A stretch of 64,000 bases of DNA, from the NCBI RefSeq assembly GCF_018314255.1, contig NZ_CP073066.1:992001-1056000 (forward strand), in the 5' to 3' direction. The translations under genes and the position numbers were made by a program. The notes beneath the pieces are model-generated. The model was not told where the DNA came from and searched no databases. It was given only the letters and a program-made list of their open reading frames with translations. The DNA comes from Lentilactobacillus buchneri (GTDB taxonomy: Bacteria; Bacillota; Bacilli; Lactobacillales; Lactobacillaceae). Below, piece after piece: positions 44,000 to 53,126 of this stretch (position 1 is the first letter of the stretch; each line of letters starts with the position of its first letter).

Positions 44000-44914
44000 G
44001 TGAAGAATGGAAGTATCCGCGGCATTGTGTTGGCAATGCTGGGACCTTTACTATGGGGAATCTCGGGAACACTTGCCCAATTTTTATTTGACGATATCCA
44101 TGTAAGCTCACACTGGCTGGTTTCTGTCCGAATGCTGATTTCGGGTATTCTGTTGGTCCTGTATGGTTTGATTGGCAATCATCGACAAGAAATGCGGGTT
44201 TGGCACCACAAAAGGGACTCACTAAGCTTAATCTTCTTTAGCTTTATTGGAATGGCTGCTTCACAATATACATATTTCATGGCGATTGAGGCTGGTAATG
44301 CCGCCACCGCCACCATCCTTCAGTTCTTGGCACCAGCAATGATTATTATTTATTTAGCTCTGTGGACCCGGCGCTTTCCCCGGCGAATCGACGTCTTCTC
44401 GGTCATTATGGCTTTGTCGGGGACAGTTCTTCTCGTGACTCATGGTCAACTGACCACATTGGCAATGCCGTTAGGGGGCTTTGTGTGGGGTGTGGGGGCA
44501 GCGGTTAGTTCCACCCTCTATACCTTATTACCACGAAACCTCCTGAAAGAATACGGCTCGATTCCCATCGTTGGTTGGTCAATGCTAATCGGTGGAACCG
44601 CCTTTAGTCTTTATTACCGGATCTGGGACGACATGCCGGCCTTTTCTTGGACAACATACGGCAGCGTCTCCTTTGTGGTGATCTTCGGCACGATGTTTGC
44701 ATACCTATTTTACCTTCAAAGCCTGCGATACATTCAACCGACGACTGCCAGCGTATTGGGGTCATTCGAACCGCTATCAGCAACCACACTTTCGATCATT
44801 TTTCTTGGCGTCAGCTTTGGCGTACCGGAAACCATCGGCGCCGTCCTAATCCTGGGCACAGTCGCTGTTCAGGCGTGGGCAACGTATACGACGAATCCGG
44901 CAGCGGAGATTTAA
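44000..44914 (+). CDS. EamA-family (DMT) transporter
   Basis: A 304-residue protein with ten predicted helices in two EamA repeats. It has MLGPLLWGISGTLAQFLF at the start, NAATATILQFLAPAMIIIY and a second-repeat PTTASVLGSFEPLSATTLSI. These proteins export or import amino acids and metabolites. GTG at 44000 lies eight bases after GGGAGG. It stands between the ligase paralogues and the second gamma-glutamyl hydrolase, so export of a gamma-glutamyl compound is possible but unproven. Confidence 0.9.
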   Translation: MKNGSIRGIVLAMLGPLLWGISGTLAQFLFDDIHVSSHWLVSVRMLISGILLVLYGLIGNHRQEMRVWHHKRDSLSLIFFSFIGMAASQYTYFMAIEAGNAATATILQFLAPAMIIIYLALWTRRFPRRIDVFSVIMALSGTVLLVTHGQLTTLAMPLGGFVWGVGAAVSSTLYTLLPRNLLKEYGSIPIVGWSMLIGGTAFSLYYRIWDDMPAFSWTTYGSVSFVVIFGTMFAYLFYLQSLRYIQPTTASVLGSFEPLSATTLSIIFLGVSFGVPETIGAVLILGTVAVQAWATYTTNPAAEI

Positions 44915-44922
44915 GCATAGAG

Positions 44923-45057
44923 TGGAGAAAGAGGCGTTTTGATCCCAGAATGTAAGGCACTTAAGCATTGATTCCCGGGCTTGGAATGATTGCTTAAGTG
45001 CCTTACATGGCCGGGATCAGCCGATTGCTGCACGTTTGGTCTAGATAGAAGTGGCGC
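44923..45057 (-). repeat. 135-bp palindromic intergenic repeat, copy C (inverted)
   Basis: Reverse-complement copy, starting eight bases after the EamA stop codon. The GGGATC/GATCCC closed stem is kept. Confidence 0.87.
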
Positions 45058-45103
45058 TCAGAGGTGCCGTAACATCATCAACTCTATCATTGTTAAGTAG
45101 GCG

Positions 45104-45148
45104 AAAAAAAGGCTGAAGCACCAGTACAATCACTGGGCTTCAGCCTTT
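45104..45148. terminator. Terminator of the oppA/gamma-glutamyl hydrolase operon
   Basis: AAAGGCTGAAGC pairs with GCTTCAGCCTTT, inner CCAGT with ACTGG, followed by seven T on the complement. Confidence 0.92.
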
Positions 45149-45158
45149 GACATTTATA

Positions 45159-45881
45159 TTAATTCTCTGTTGCCAATTTAGCAAAATAATCAAAAATCCG
45201 CTGGAATTCCGGATGAACTGCCCGCATCATCTCCGGATGAAATTCAACGCCGATAATTCGACCATTGTTTGATTCGATCCCTTCAACGACCTGATCATCA
45301 CTTTTGGCAACGACTTTCAAGCCATTACCCGGTTCATGAATCCCTTGATGGTGAAAGGAATTAACCGCAAACCGCTCACCCAAGATTTGGTGAAGCCATG
45401 AGTCCTCGGTGGTTGTCACATGGTGAGTAGGAATCTCCCAAGATGTTGGATACTGATTGTGTTTCTCCGTTGCCCCGGCTTGTTTATAGATGTCCTGGTA
45501 CAGATTGCCGCCTAACGCGACGTTAATCACCTGCATGCCACGGCAGATCCCCAGCACCGGTTTGTCAGCTTTCTGAGCAGCTTTAATCAAGGCAATTTCA
45601 AATTGATCCCGGTAAATATCCGTTTCAGCAACTTCCGCCAAGGGCTCTTCGCCATACAAAATTGGCGTCACCCCCTGGCCGCCAGACAACAGCAGCCCGT
45701 CAACTCCAGCAATATAATCTTCAGCGTCTTTCGGATCGCCCAAGGGCAGGACTAACGGCAACATCCCAGCATGTCTCAGCCCAGTGACATAGTCTCGTTG
45801 AATATAATCGACAAAATTTGTTCCGAATCGTTCAGTTGGATGAATCAAATGATTACTGGCAATGCCAATTTTAATCGTCAT
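45159..45881 (-). CDS. Gamma-glutamyl hydrolase, class-I glutamine amidotransferase-like (paralogue 2)
   Basis: A 240-residue C26-type hydrolase of the PuuD group: LLLSGGQGVTPILYGEEP, LGICRGMQVINVALGGNLYQ (nucleophile Cys) and VEFHPEMM (catalytic His/Glu). It is a paralogue of the gene at 36618. It begins 18 bp after a peptide-binding lipoprotein gene in the same T-box-controlled operon, so it may cleave imported gamma-glutamyl peptides. ATG follows GAGGAG. Confidence 0.9.
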   Translation of the reverse strand: MTIKIGIASNHLIHPTERFGTNFVDYIQRDYVTGLRHAGMLPLVLPLGDPKDAEDYIAGVDGLLLSGGQGVTPILYGEEPLAEVAETDIYRDQFEIALIKAAQKADKPVLGICRGMQVINVALGGNLYQDIYKQAGATEKHNQYPTSWEIPTHHVTTTEDSWLHQILGERFAVNSFHHQGIHEPGNGLKVVAKSDDQVVEGIESNNGRIIGVEFHPEMMRAVHPEFQRIFDYFAKLATEN

Positions 45882-45899
45882 AAAATCAAATCTCCTCTA

Positions 45900-47519
45900 C
45901 TACTTCTTCCAGCTTGCATACTCATACTTCTGATAACCAATTAATGGATAATCCAAGCCTTTAATATTCTTGGTTCGCAAATGAACCGAAGCGTACTGGT
46001 ACAGTGGCGTGACGCCTTGAAGTTCGTTTAACAACGAGGCGGCCTGCTGCTGCAGTTTCACTCGTTGCCCAGCAGTTTGGTGCGTTGTGTCATTAATCTG
46101 ATCAATCAGTTTTTGATACTTATCGTTCGTCCACTTGGTAAAGTTGATGACCCCGGCTTTGGCAGCCAAGTTCAGATAATCAATTGGATCTGGGAAGTCT
46201 GTCGACCACCCGAGCGTGCCGGCGTCAAACTTGTGATTACTGAAGTCGGAAATCTCTTGCTGCAATGGAATTGAGCGCACGGTCAAATTAAAGTTGGGCG
46301 ATACTTTTTTGGCCTGTGATTGAATATATTCGGCGACGGCTTTATAGGCATCGGTGTCCGCGGTTAACAATTGAACATTGATGGTTTCTTTTCCCAACTC
46401 TTCTTGGGCTAATTTGAAGTAGTGGCGGGCTTTAGTGAGATTATACGTCAACTTTGGGGCAACCCCGGCATTGAAATCTTTGCCACTGGCATCTTTAACT
46501 TCACCCTCCGGAACCACTGATTGGGCCGGCAGTGATCCGTCCTTTAAGACGTTCTTTGCCAAGGATTGTCGATTAATAGCGTAGCTTAGTGCCCGCCGCA
46601 AATTGAGATTCCGCGTCGTCTTACGGTAATTGTTCCAAGGGATAAAGGCTAACTGACCATATTTTGAAACCACCGTTTCATTCTTAAATTGTTTCTTGGC
46701 ATCAGCAACCAAACTGCCCGAAATTTGGGTCTCATCGATGTCTTTTGCCTGAAATAACCGCATGCTGGTTTGTGGTGTTTTCACAACTTGGAAATGAATT
46801 CTGGTTAAGTCGACTTTATTCGCATCGTAGTAGTCTTTGTTCTTGACCAAGTTCCAGGTATCTTTGGAAGAATTCCAGTTCTTAATTTCATAAGCACCGT
46901 CGGAAGCCGCGTGCTTTGAATCCTGACCGTATTTACTCCCCCATTTGGCGAGCGCCCGCTGATTAATCGGATACAACTGGGTAGCGATCACGTAGTTGTA
47001 ATACGGAACCGGGTGGCTCAACTTGAGCTGCAGTTTATACTTGCTAATGGCCTTAACACCTAATTTGGATGGCGCCGCTTTGCCAGAATTAACCGCATCA
47101 TAATTCTGAATATCGCTCAAATGACCGGCACGTTGAGACTTGGTCTTGGGGTCAACTTGTCGTCTGAACGAGGCCACAAAGTCGCCGGCAGTGACCCGAC
47201 TGCCATCGTTCCATTTGGCATCGTGCCGCAAGTTAAAGGTGTAGGTTTTCCCGCCATTAGTTGGCTGAACAATTTTGGTCGCCACCGACGGTACAATCTT
47301 TCCTTGATTATTTTGTTTATACAGGCCCTCGACAACTTGCGAAATTGCCAAATAACTCCCAACATCAGTTGCCCGATTAGGATCGACAGTGATGACATTT
47401 GTCTGGGCTGTCGTTCGAAAGGTCCGGCTGGTCGCATCCTTACTGGACGTTGACTTGCCACAGGCGCTTAACACCAAAACACTCACCAATCCCACTACTG
47501 AAACGACTATCTTCTTCAT
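45900..47519 (-). CDS. Oligopeptide ABC transporter substrate-binding lipoprotein (OppA family, paralogue 2)
   Basis: A 539-residue peptide receptor with lipobox VLSACGK near residue 20 and the SBP_bac_5 landmarks FNLRHDAKWNDGSRVTAGDF, KLSHPVPYYNYV, SYAINRQSLAKNVLKDGS and TLGWSTDFPDPIDYLNL. It is similar to the receptor at 16390 over its whole length. ATG at 47519 follows TGAGGAGG. No permease or ATPase genes are nearby. A T-box precedes it and a gamma-glutamyl hydrolase follows. Confidence 0.94.
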   Translation of the reverse strand: MKKIVVSVVGLVSVLVLSACGKSTSSKDATSRTFRTTAQTNVITVDPNRATDVGSYLAISQVVEGLYKQNNQGKIVPSVATKIVQPTNGGKTYTFNLRHDAKWNDGSRVTAGDFVASFRRQVDPKTKSQRAGHLSDIQNYDAVNSGKAAPSKLGVKAISKYKLQLKLSHPVPYYNYVIATQLYPINQRALAKWGSKYGQDSKHAASDGAYEIKNWNSSKDTWNLVKNKDYYDANKVDLTRIHFQVVKTPQTSMRLFQAKDIDETQISGSLVADAKKQFKNETVVSKYGQLAFIPWNNYRKTTRNLNLRRALSYAINRQSLAKNVLKDGSLPAQSVVPEGEVKDASGKDFNAGVAPKLTYNLTKARHYFKLAQEELGKETINVQLLTADTDAYKAVAEYIQSQAKKVSPNFNLTVRSIPLQQEISDFSNHKFDAGTLGWSTDFPDPIDYLNLAAKAGVINFTKWTNDKYQKLIDQINDTTHQTAGQRVKLQQQAASLLNELQGVTPLYQYASVHLRTKNIKGLDYPLIGYQKYEYASWKK

Positions 47520-47551
47520 CAGTATCCGCCTCCTCAAAATTTCGAAAAATA

Positions 47552-47850
47552 AAACCGGTTTGCGTTAACAAACCGGTCAATTGTTAAAGCTGCCATAGGG
47601 GCGAACGTATCGCGGTACCACCCTATTTCAAAGCACACTCACGCATGCTTTCTCAGTCAGTTTTCAAACTGTAGACGATAATGTGCCCAACATCGTAGCC
47701 TTACAAGTGCTCGGCTACTGCAACTCACGAACCATATTCATCAATCTCGTTAGGCTGTCTTTCACCGACGTGACAGCTCTCTTGGCTAACTCCACTGATT
47801 ACTCATTCGATCCTCGTTAAATATATTAGTGATTATCGTAACAGATTTTT
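47552..47850 (-). promoter_or_regulatory. T-box leader controlling oppA paralogue 2 and the hydrolase
   Basis: T-box core ATAGGGTGGTACCGCG (complement of 47611-47626). The terminator stem is ACCGGTTTG/CAAACCGGT with T4 at 47552-47577. A Stem I candidate pairs CGAA with UUCG and GUUAG with CUAAC; the 3' side of its loop contains AAUAUGG, so Tyr (UAU) or Met (AUG) are possible specifiers, not settled. Confidence 0.93.
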
Positions 47851-47951
47851 TCTGAGAGTCAACTCATTTTTTAATTTATTTTTAATGAGGCGTTTGTGGA
47901 ATGTAATTTTGGTGTTTACTTTGTGCCTTTTTACTATTACCTAGTGGAATC

Positions 47952-48061
47952 GTGGGCAAATAAGCAGTTTCCGGCCGTATAAGAGAGTTCGCCAAATATC
48001 CAAGCCCTGGATATTTGGCGAACTCTCTTATACTCTGGAAGCTAGGCGCTTATTTGCCCAC
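47952..48061. repeat. 110-bp near-perfect palindrome
   Basis: An outer 14-bp arm GTGGGCAAATAAGC and an inner perfect 26-bp arm (47977-48002 with 48008-48033) surround a five-base loop AGCCC. It ends nine bases before the MFS stop codon. No T run follows. The region 47851-47951 has no gene. Confidence 0.92.
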
Positions 48062-48069
48062 ACTGATTT

Positions 48070-49272
48070 TTAAAACACATACTCCTCACGATCAACCAAC
48101 AACCCCACAAAAGTCATGACAACGGTCACAGCCAGTAGGAAAATCAAAACCGCAAACCAGTTTGTGGTCAGGCCATTCATCCAGCCGCAAATCATCGGGC
48201 CTGTCGCTGCCAATAGGTAACCAAATGATTGACCCATTCCAGAGACTGAGGCTGTTTCGTTGGGGGTTCTTGTCTTCAGCGAGAACAAGGTCATTGCCTC
48301 GCTGAACGCCATATTGGTTGACAATCCCAAAAGGACACAAGCAAGGACCGCAAACCAGAAACTGGTTTCAGCCATCATTAATGATCCCAATCCGACGATA
48401 AACAAACCAGAGATCGTCCAAATCATCGTTGACTGTTTGGCAACCGAGCTGATAATTCTTGGAACGACAAAGGAAATCGGCAGTGCCACTAACTGGAGCA
48501 GCCCCAACAAGTATCCTGCCGTATTCTGATTAATCCCTGATGCCATCAGGATTGGTGGCAGCCAGGTTAGAATTGAGTAAAAAAGAAGTGACTGCAAACC
48601 CATGAAGCCACCCAATGCCCAGGCAAGCGGCCGCTTCCAAACGCTCACTTTGACCTCTGGATTAAGTGGTGTCGCCGTCTTTTTGACTGAGGTCTTGCGT
48701 TTGCCTGAAGTTCTCAACATGATCGCCACGATAATTGTGATAACTGGAATAATCGAAATGAATTGAATCATCACCTGCCAAGTGATCAAGTGACTGACTA
48801 CGGCGCTAAAGCCGGCAGAAATCGAACTCGATAGTGACAACGCGAAAACATACATCCCGGTATAAGTCCCGATCTGCATCGGAAACAAATAGGAAACCAA
48901 AGTTGGTGCGAGGACATTCAACATCGCAATCCCACAACCAATCAAGATTGTCCCGAACAGTAAGCTGGTAAAGGAATAAACCCGGATGAAGTTGCCGATT
49001 GTCAGCAAGCCCAGATCCACCATCGTTACCGGCAAAATCCCGAAGCGCTTAATAAAATATGTAACCGTCGGTGATAATAATCCAAAGCAGATCAAAGGAA
49101 TTGTCGTTAAGCTCCCCAGAAACCATTCCGGCATCTGAAAGGAGTTTTGAATATTGGTCAAAATTGGTGGCACAATCGTAATCGCCGTCCGCATATTGGC
49201 ACCCACTAAAAATATCAGCAGAGCACCCAAAATGACTTTCTGGCGGCTTGGTACTGTGGTCTCTTCGTTCAT
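48070..49272 (-). CDS. MFS transporter, CynX/NimT family
   Basis: A 400-residue, 12-helix transporter of the COG2807 group (GANMRTAITIVPPILTNI at the start, TRTPNETASVSGMGQSFGYL in the second half). Relatives carry cyanate, 2-nitroimidazole or other small compounds; the substrate here is unknown. ATG follows GAGGAGAG. It is followed by a very large palindrome rather than a standard terminator, and the GNAT gene lies 24 bp upstream on the same strand. Confidence 0.9.
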   Translation of the reverse strand: MNEETTVPSRQKVILGALLIFLVGANMRTAITIVPPILTNIQNSFQMPEWFLGSLTTIPLICFGLLSPTVTYFIKRFGILPVTMVDLGLLTIGNFIRVYSFTSLLFGTILIGCGIAMLNVLAPTLVSYLFPMQIGTYTGMYVFALSLSSSISAGFSAVVSHLITWQVMIQFISIIPVITIIVAIMLRTSGKRKTSVKKTATPLNPEVKVSVWKRPLAWALGGFMGLQSLLFYSILTWLPPILMASGINQNTAGYLLGLLQLVALPISFVVPRIISSVAKQSTMIWTISGLFIVGLGSLMMAETSFWFAVLACVLLGLSTNMAFSEAMTLFSLKTRTPNETASVSGMGQSFGYLLAATGPMICGWMNGLTTNWFAVLIFLLAVTVVMTFVGLLVDREEYVF

Positions 49273-49296
49273 TAGTTCTTTCTCTCCTCAATCAGA

Positions 49297-49737
49297 TTAT
49301 AATTGCTTTGCTAGAATCCTCATCTTTCTTCCCAACTGGTCGACGGAAGTATCGATTTGTTCGTACCCCAATTTTTCGTACAGTCCAACGTGTTTGGTGA
49401 CAATGTATGCCTTATGAAACCCAATTTGTTTGATTTGGTTCTCGGCCAATTTGACCAACTGTTGGCTGAGATGTCTGCCGCGGTAATCCTCGCTGACAAA
49501 GACAAAGCCAATGAATGGTGAATAGCCGGTTCCTTTAACGATATCTTCCCGAACGACCGCACAAAAGCCCACTAACTGGTCGTCATCCATTAGAACGATA
49601 ACCCGTTCCCAATCAGACACCCGTCCGCCGAGCATTTCATTGGCCAAATATTTGCCTGCCGGCCAAGAAACGTTGCCAATCAGTTTGGCAAAATGCTGCC
49701 ACATGTCGTCTGAATCATCTAAAATATAGGTTTCCAT
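49297..49737 (-). CDS. GNAT-family N-acetyltransferase
   Basis: A 146-residue acetyl-CoA-dependent acetyltransferase. The CoA loop is in VSEDYRGRHLSQQLVKLAE and a second landmark in HVGLYEKLGYE. ATG follows TTAAGGAGG. It is probably cotranscribed with the CynX-like transporter downstream. Substrate unknown. Confidence 0.9.
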   Translation of the reverse strand: METYILDDSDDMWQHFAKLIGNVSWPAGKYLANEMLGGRVSDWERVIVLMDDDQLVGFCAVVREDIVKGTGYSPFIGFVFVSEDYRGRHLSQQLVKLAENQIKQIGFHKAYIVTKHVGLYEKLGYEQIDTSVDQLGRKMRILAKQL

Positions 49738-49861
49738 GGTAACCTCCTTAAATTATTTCGTGAAATGGTAATTTAATTATAGTCCCCTATGTCGATTTTC
49801 AAAAATTGTTTTCAGAAAAACTGGTAGAATAAGACTAGACTATTTTCAAAGGAGACTGGAT

Positions 49862-50434
49862 ATGAAAAGGATAGCTGTGTACTGCGGGGCCGCAACCGGC
49901 ACGAATCCCGTATACGTCACCGCCACTAAAAAACTGGCATCTTGGTTAGTCAGCCACGATCTTGAATTGATTTACGGCGGTGGTGGCGTCGGGTTGATGG
50001 GCGTGTTGTCCGATCAAGTATTGGCTGAAGGCGGGAAAATTCACGGTGTCACCACCAAGCAGTTAGTTGCTCGAGGAGCTGAGTCACCGCGTTTAAGAGA
50101 ATTATCAGATTTGACGGTAACCGACAACATGTCTGCCCGCAAAGCTGAGATGATGAACATCTCCAATGGCTGTATCGCCCTTCCCGGCGGCATCGGAACG
50201 CTTGAAGAAATCACCCAGGCCTTCTCGTGGGCTCGGCTGGGGGATAATCCCAACCCCTGCGTGTTTTATAACGTGAATGGTTACTATGACCTGTTGGCCA
50301 AAATGTTTGATAAGATGACCAGCGAAGGTTTCTTATCGGCAGCTGACCGCAAGAAGGTGCTGTTCTCCGATTCACTGGATGAAATTTATACGTTCATGAC
50401 GAACTACACACCACCTAAAATTCGTCAATATTAA
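49862..50434 (+). CDS. LOG-family protein (nucleoside 5'-monophosphate phosphoribohydrolase)
   Basis: A 190-residue Rossmann-type protein with the LOG signature ALPGGIGTLEEITQAFSWARL and the N-terminal VYCGAATGTNPVY, GGGGVGLMGVLSDQVL. Family enzymes release a base from its riboside monophosphate (cytokinin activation in plants; nucleotide salvage in bacteria). Often misnamed lysine decarboxylase. ATG follows AAAGGAGAC. Terminator follows. Confidence 0.93.
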   Translation: MKRIAVYCGAATGTNPVYVTATKKLASWLVSHDLELIYGGGGVGLMGVLSDQVLAEGGKIHGVTTKQLVARGAESPRLRELSDLTVTDNMSARKAEMMNISNGCIALPGGIGTLEEITQAFSWARLGDNPNPCVFYNVNGYYDLLAKMFDKMTSEGFLSAADRKKVLFSDSLDEIYTFMTNYTPPKIRQY

Positions 50435-50441
50435 GGGATAC

Positions 50442-50474
50442 AAAAAGCGAACTGAAATTTCAGTTCGCTTTTTT
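50442..50474. terminator. Bidirectional terminator
   Basis: AAAAAGCGAACTGAAA pairs with TTTCAGTTCGCTTTTT between the LOG gene and the convergent GH59 gene. Confidence 0.93.
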
Positions 50475-50479
50475 CTGGA

Positions 50480-53032
50480 TTATTTTAAGAAATCCACCGC
50501 ATCTAGTGTGTAACGACCACCAACAACTTGGATGGCGACATGATGTTTACCGGCAGACAACCCATGAACAACGATATTCTCTGTCCGATCAGCACCAACT
50601 TGTGGTGCCAGATTCCAATTGCGAACGGCTCCATCCACCGTCACCTTCAGACGACTGCCAGCATCTTGAGCCCCAATCAGTGAGAATCCAGATCCGTTGA
50701 AGTCAAATTCAAAGCCTGGCACATTATCTTGGTCGGCACTTGCCATCGACAGTGTTCGATTCCATTTGGTATTGCCCAAACCGCAAACATGATCCCATTT
50801 GCCTGTATATTGAACAGCTGAATCGAGATCATCTACCCTGTGTTCAATCAAATGTGGCTGTTTGCCCTGGGTAACTGTTAACTGCTGAATCTGGGTATGG
50901 TAATACCCGCTCCCAAGCTTGACGCGGCCACTGTAATGTGGATTGTCGGTGTCGGTATAATCGAAAACCCGCTGCCCATCAAATGTCGCAGTTAAATGAT
51001 TACCTTCCGCTGCAAACGTGACTTGATGCGTTGCCGAAACATCCAAGCCGTCAATGTGTTCCACGGCAATAATTTGGTCATCCTTAATCAACTCACATCC
51101 ACCATCAATGGCTACTTTAAAGACATACGGGGCACTCTCAAGGCGACCCTTGACGTCGGTCATTTCCCGCAAACCGATCCCAAAGTAGTTTCCGGTTGGC
51201 GAATTCTGCTGAGTTTGATCGTCAAATTTCATTGACACGGCAACCTCGTAATCCGTCCAGTGGTCGTCGCCGAATGTTAAGTTGGGAGCAAATGAATATT
51301 CCCAGTCAAGAGCCCGCTGCTTATCGGTAATCATCTGCTGCATGACGTTGCCTTCGTCGGTCTGGACCACTTCAAAGGCGCCACCTTGATCAGCAGTGAA
51401 CCGTGGCGTATTCCCTCGAGAAGATAAATAATTTTCTGGGTAGCCCGAGCAACTAAAATCATCTTCATACAAAACGCCATCATCAGATTTGATACCAAGG
51501 GTGTGGTCTTCATGGGGGCTCTCCAAGCGATGATAGACCACTTCCGGATCGTCAGCCAAATCCAATGTGGTGGCGGTCGCAATCGAATGGGGTGCAACAA
51601 TAATTTTGAGCAAACCGTCCGTTGGCGAAACGGTTTCTCGTAACTGCTTCATCCGACTGTCATATGCATCTCCAGTATGCTCGGGACCAACGCTTTGCCA
51701 AACGGCAACCGGTTTGTCTTCACAAGCCGGAAGATTTTTCAGCAGAATCTGGTAGGTGCGCGCTTCAGGACTGTCATTATCAAAAATCACAGAGTAGTTG
51801 GCCTTGTCTGGTGCCATCAAAGTCATGTAACTTGGGGCCTGCCGATTATGATCCAGGTTTTCAGTTCCGCCGACTTGACTGTCGCAGGCACTGGTTAAGT
51901 ACCGCCAAGCACCTTCGTCTTCCCAACCGGCTTTGGCAAAATCAGTAAAGTGCTTCATGCACTGCAGCCCGACATTATCGACTTCGTAGTAACCTGACCA
52001 CGGTCGGCAGGCATTGATCAGCTCTTTGTGACTGTAATTGACCCCGGTATAATAAGCGGAAACTGCCGGTTGGAAAATATACAAACTTCGACGAGATTTC
52101 ACGTAGCTCTTAATCAGTCGGTTAGCAACATCCAAGCCGCTTTGACGGCCGCTGATTCCGTCACCATTGCTGGCGCGAACTCGGTACTTACCCATCGTCA
52201 TCGGCGCAATTCCTTCACTGTACCAAACTTCATGATGGTAATCGTCTGCTAACTTTGTAAACGGCTGTTTTTCGCCATCATCGGTGTTGTAGTGAAAGCC
52301 AAGTGCTTCGACTCGTTCACGCAAGTCCGGATCAGCAATCATCATATCGCCAAAATCACGTTCATAGTTCTGATCGGCAGCAATAATTTTGATTTGCTGG
52401 TACCGACTAATCGGAAAGTCATTCGGAAACTCAGACTGATCGTTTTCCAAGCGATCCGCAAACCATTTGATCCATTTAACCATCGGATGCTTGGTTTCGT
52501 TCCGGTCAGGATCAATATAATCGATCAGAAAACCATATGTCTGATAAGCCGAGATGATCGTCTGTTTATACCACTGATACATCGGCTCATAGGCAGTTGC
52601 CGGCACTTTACCATCCGGATCAGCCGACTTGGCGTTGAACCAATCTTTTCTCAGCCAACCAGGCTCACCCCAGCGCAGAATGGCCGTTTTTAAGTTCGGT
52701 TGGATTTTCTTAGCGTCGGCGATCAACTGGAAACCAGCCCCACGGTTAACGTTTGCGGTTTCCGAGGCAGAGCGCATCGTTGCCGGTTCAGTTCCAGAAG
52801 ACGTGTTGGCATCATCGCCCATTTCAACTTTTAACATCCGCATTAATGGATGCTTACCACCAAAGAGAATCTGCAAAATCTGATCATAACTGTCTCGATG
52901 TTCCCATTTATAATCCAGCAGCAGTCGGGAAGAATTGTTACAGCTCAAGTAGCCAAAGCCTTTAAATGTATTGGCATCTTTGGCATTTAGATCCAGTTGC
53001 TCCCCGTCAATGACAAAACTTGTCTGGTTCAT
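50480..53032 (-). CDS. GH59 beta-galactosidase (galactocerebrosidase-like), intracellular
   Basis: An 850-residue protein that follows the plan of animal galactocerebrosidase: GFGYLSCNNSSRLLLDY then LMRMLKVEMGDDANTSSGTEP, a TIM barrel with acid/base Glu179 in DPDRNETKHP (human Glu182) and nucleophile Glu273 in VWYSEGIAP (human Glu258), a beta-sandwich and a lectin-like domain (LYEDDFSCSGYPENY onward). About 120 extra C-terminal residues form a further beta-rich domain. There is no signal peptide, so it acts on imported galactosides. Second gene after uidA. GH59 is rare in lactobacilli as far as I know. Confidence 0.85.
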   Translation of the reverse strand: MNQTSFVIDGEQLDLNAKDANTFKGFGYLSCNNSSRLLLDYKWEHRDSYDQILQILFGGKHPLMRMLKVEMGDDANTSSGTEPATMRSASETANVNRGAGFQLIADAKKIQPNLKTAILRWGEPGWLRKDWFNAKSADPDGKVPATAYEPMYQWYKQTIISAYQTYGFLIDYIDPDRNETKHPMVKWIKWFADRLENDQSEFPNDFPISRYQQIKIIAADQNYERDFGDMMIADPDLRERVEALGFHYNTDDGEKQPFTKLADDYHHEVWYSEGIAPMTMGKYRVRASNGDGISGRQSGLDVANRLIKSYVKSRRSLYIFQPAVSAYYTGVNYSHKELINACRPWSGYYEVDNVGLQCMKHFTDFAKAGWEDEGAWRYLTSACDSQVGGTENLDHNRQAPSYMTLMAPDKANYSVIFDNDSPEARTYQILLKNLPACEDKPVAVWQSVGPEHTGDAYDSRMKQLRETVSPTDGLLKIIVAPHSIATATTLDLADDPEVVYHRLESPHEDHTLGIKSDDGVLYEDDFSCSGYPENYLSSRGNTPRFTADQGGAFEVVQTDEGNVMQQMITDKQRALDWEYSFAPNLTFGDDHWTDYEVAVSMKFDDQTQQNSPTGNYFGIGLREMTDVKGRLESAPYVFKVAIDGGCELIKDDQIIAVEHIDGLDVSATHQVTFAAEGNHLTATFDGQRVFDYTDTDNPHYSGRVKLGSGYYHTQIQQLTVTQGKQPHLIEHRVDDLDSAVQYTGKWDHVCGLGNTKWNRTLSMASADQDNVPGFEFDFNGSGFSLIGAQDAGSRLKVTVDGAVRNWNLAPQVGADRTENIVVHGLSAGKHHVAIQVVGGRYTLDAVDFLK

Positions 53033-53074
53033 GTTAACACTCCTTTTCAGTCACCCTATTTGCTTTTATACAAC

Positions 53075-53116
53075 GAGGCCGGAACACCAGTACTCGTTAA
53101 GTATTGTTCCGACCTC
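53075..53116 (-). promoter_or_regulatory. Intercistronic hairpin between uidA and the GH59 gene
   Basis: GAGGTCGGAACA pairs with TGTTCCGGCCTC (one G-T pair), 18-base loop, no T run. It may stabilise or process the mRNA rather than stop transcription. Confidence 0.6.
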
Positions 53117-53126
53117 TCCTGCAATG

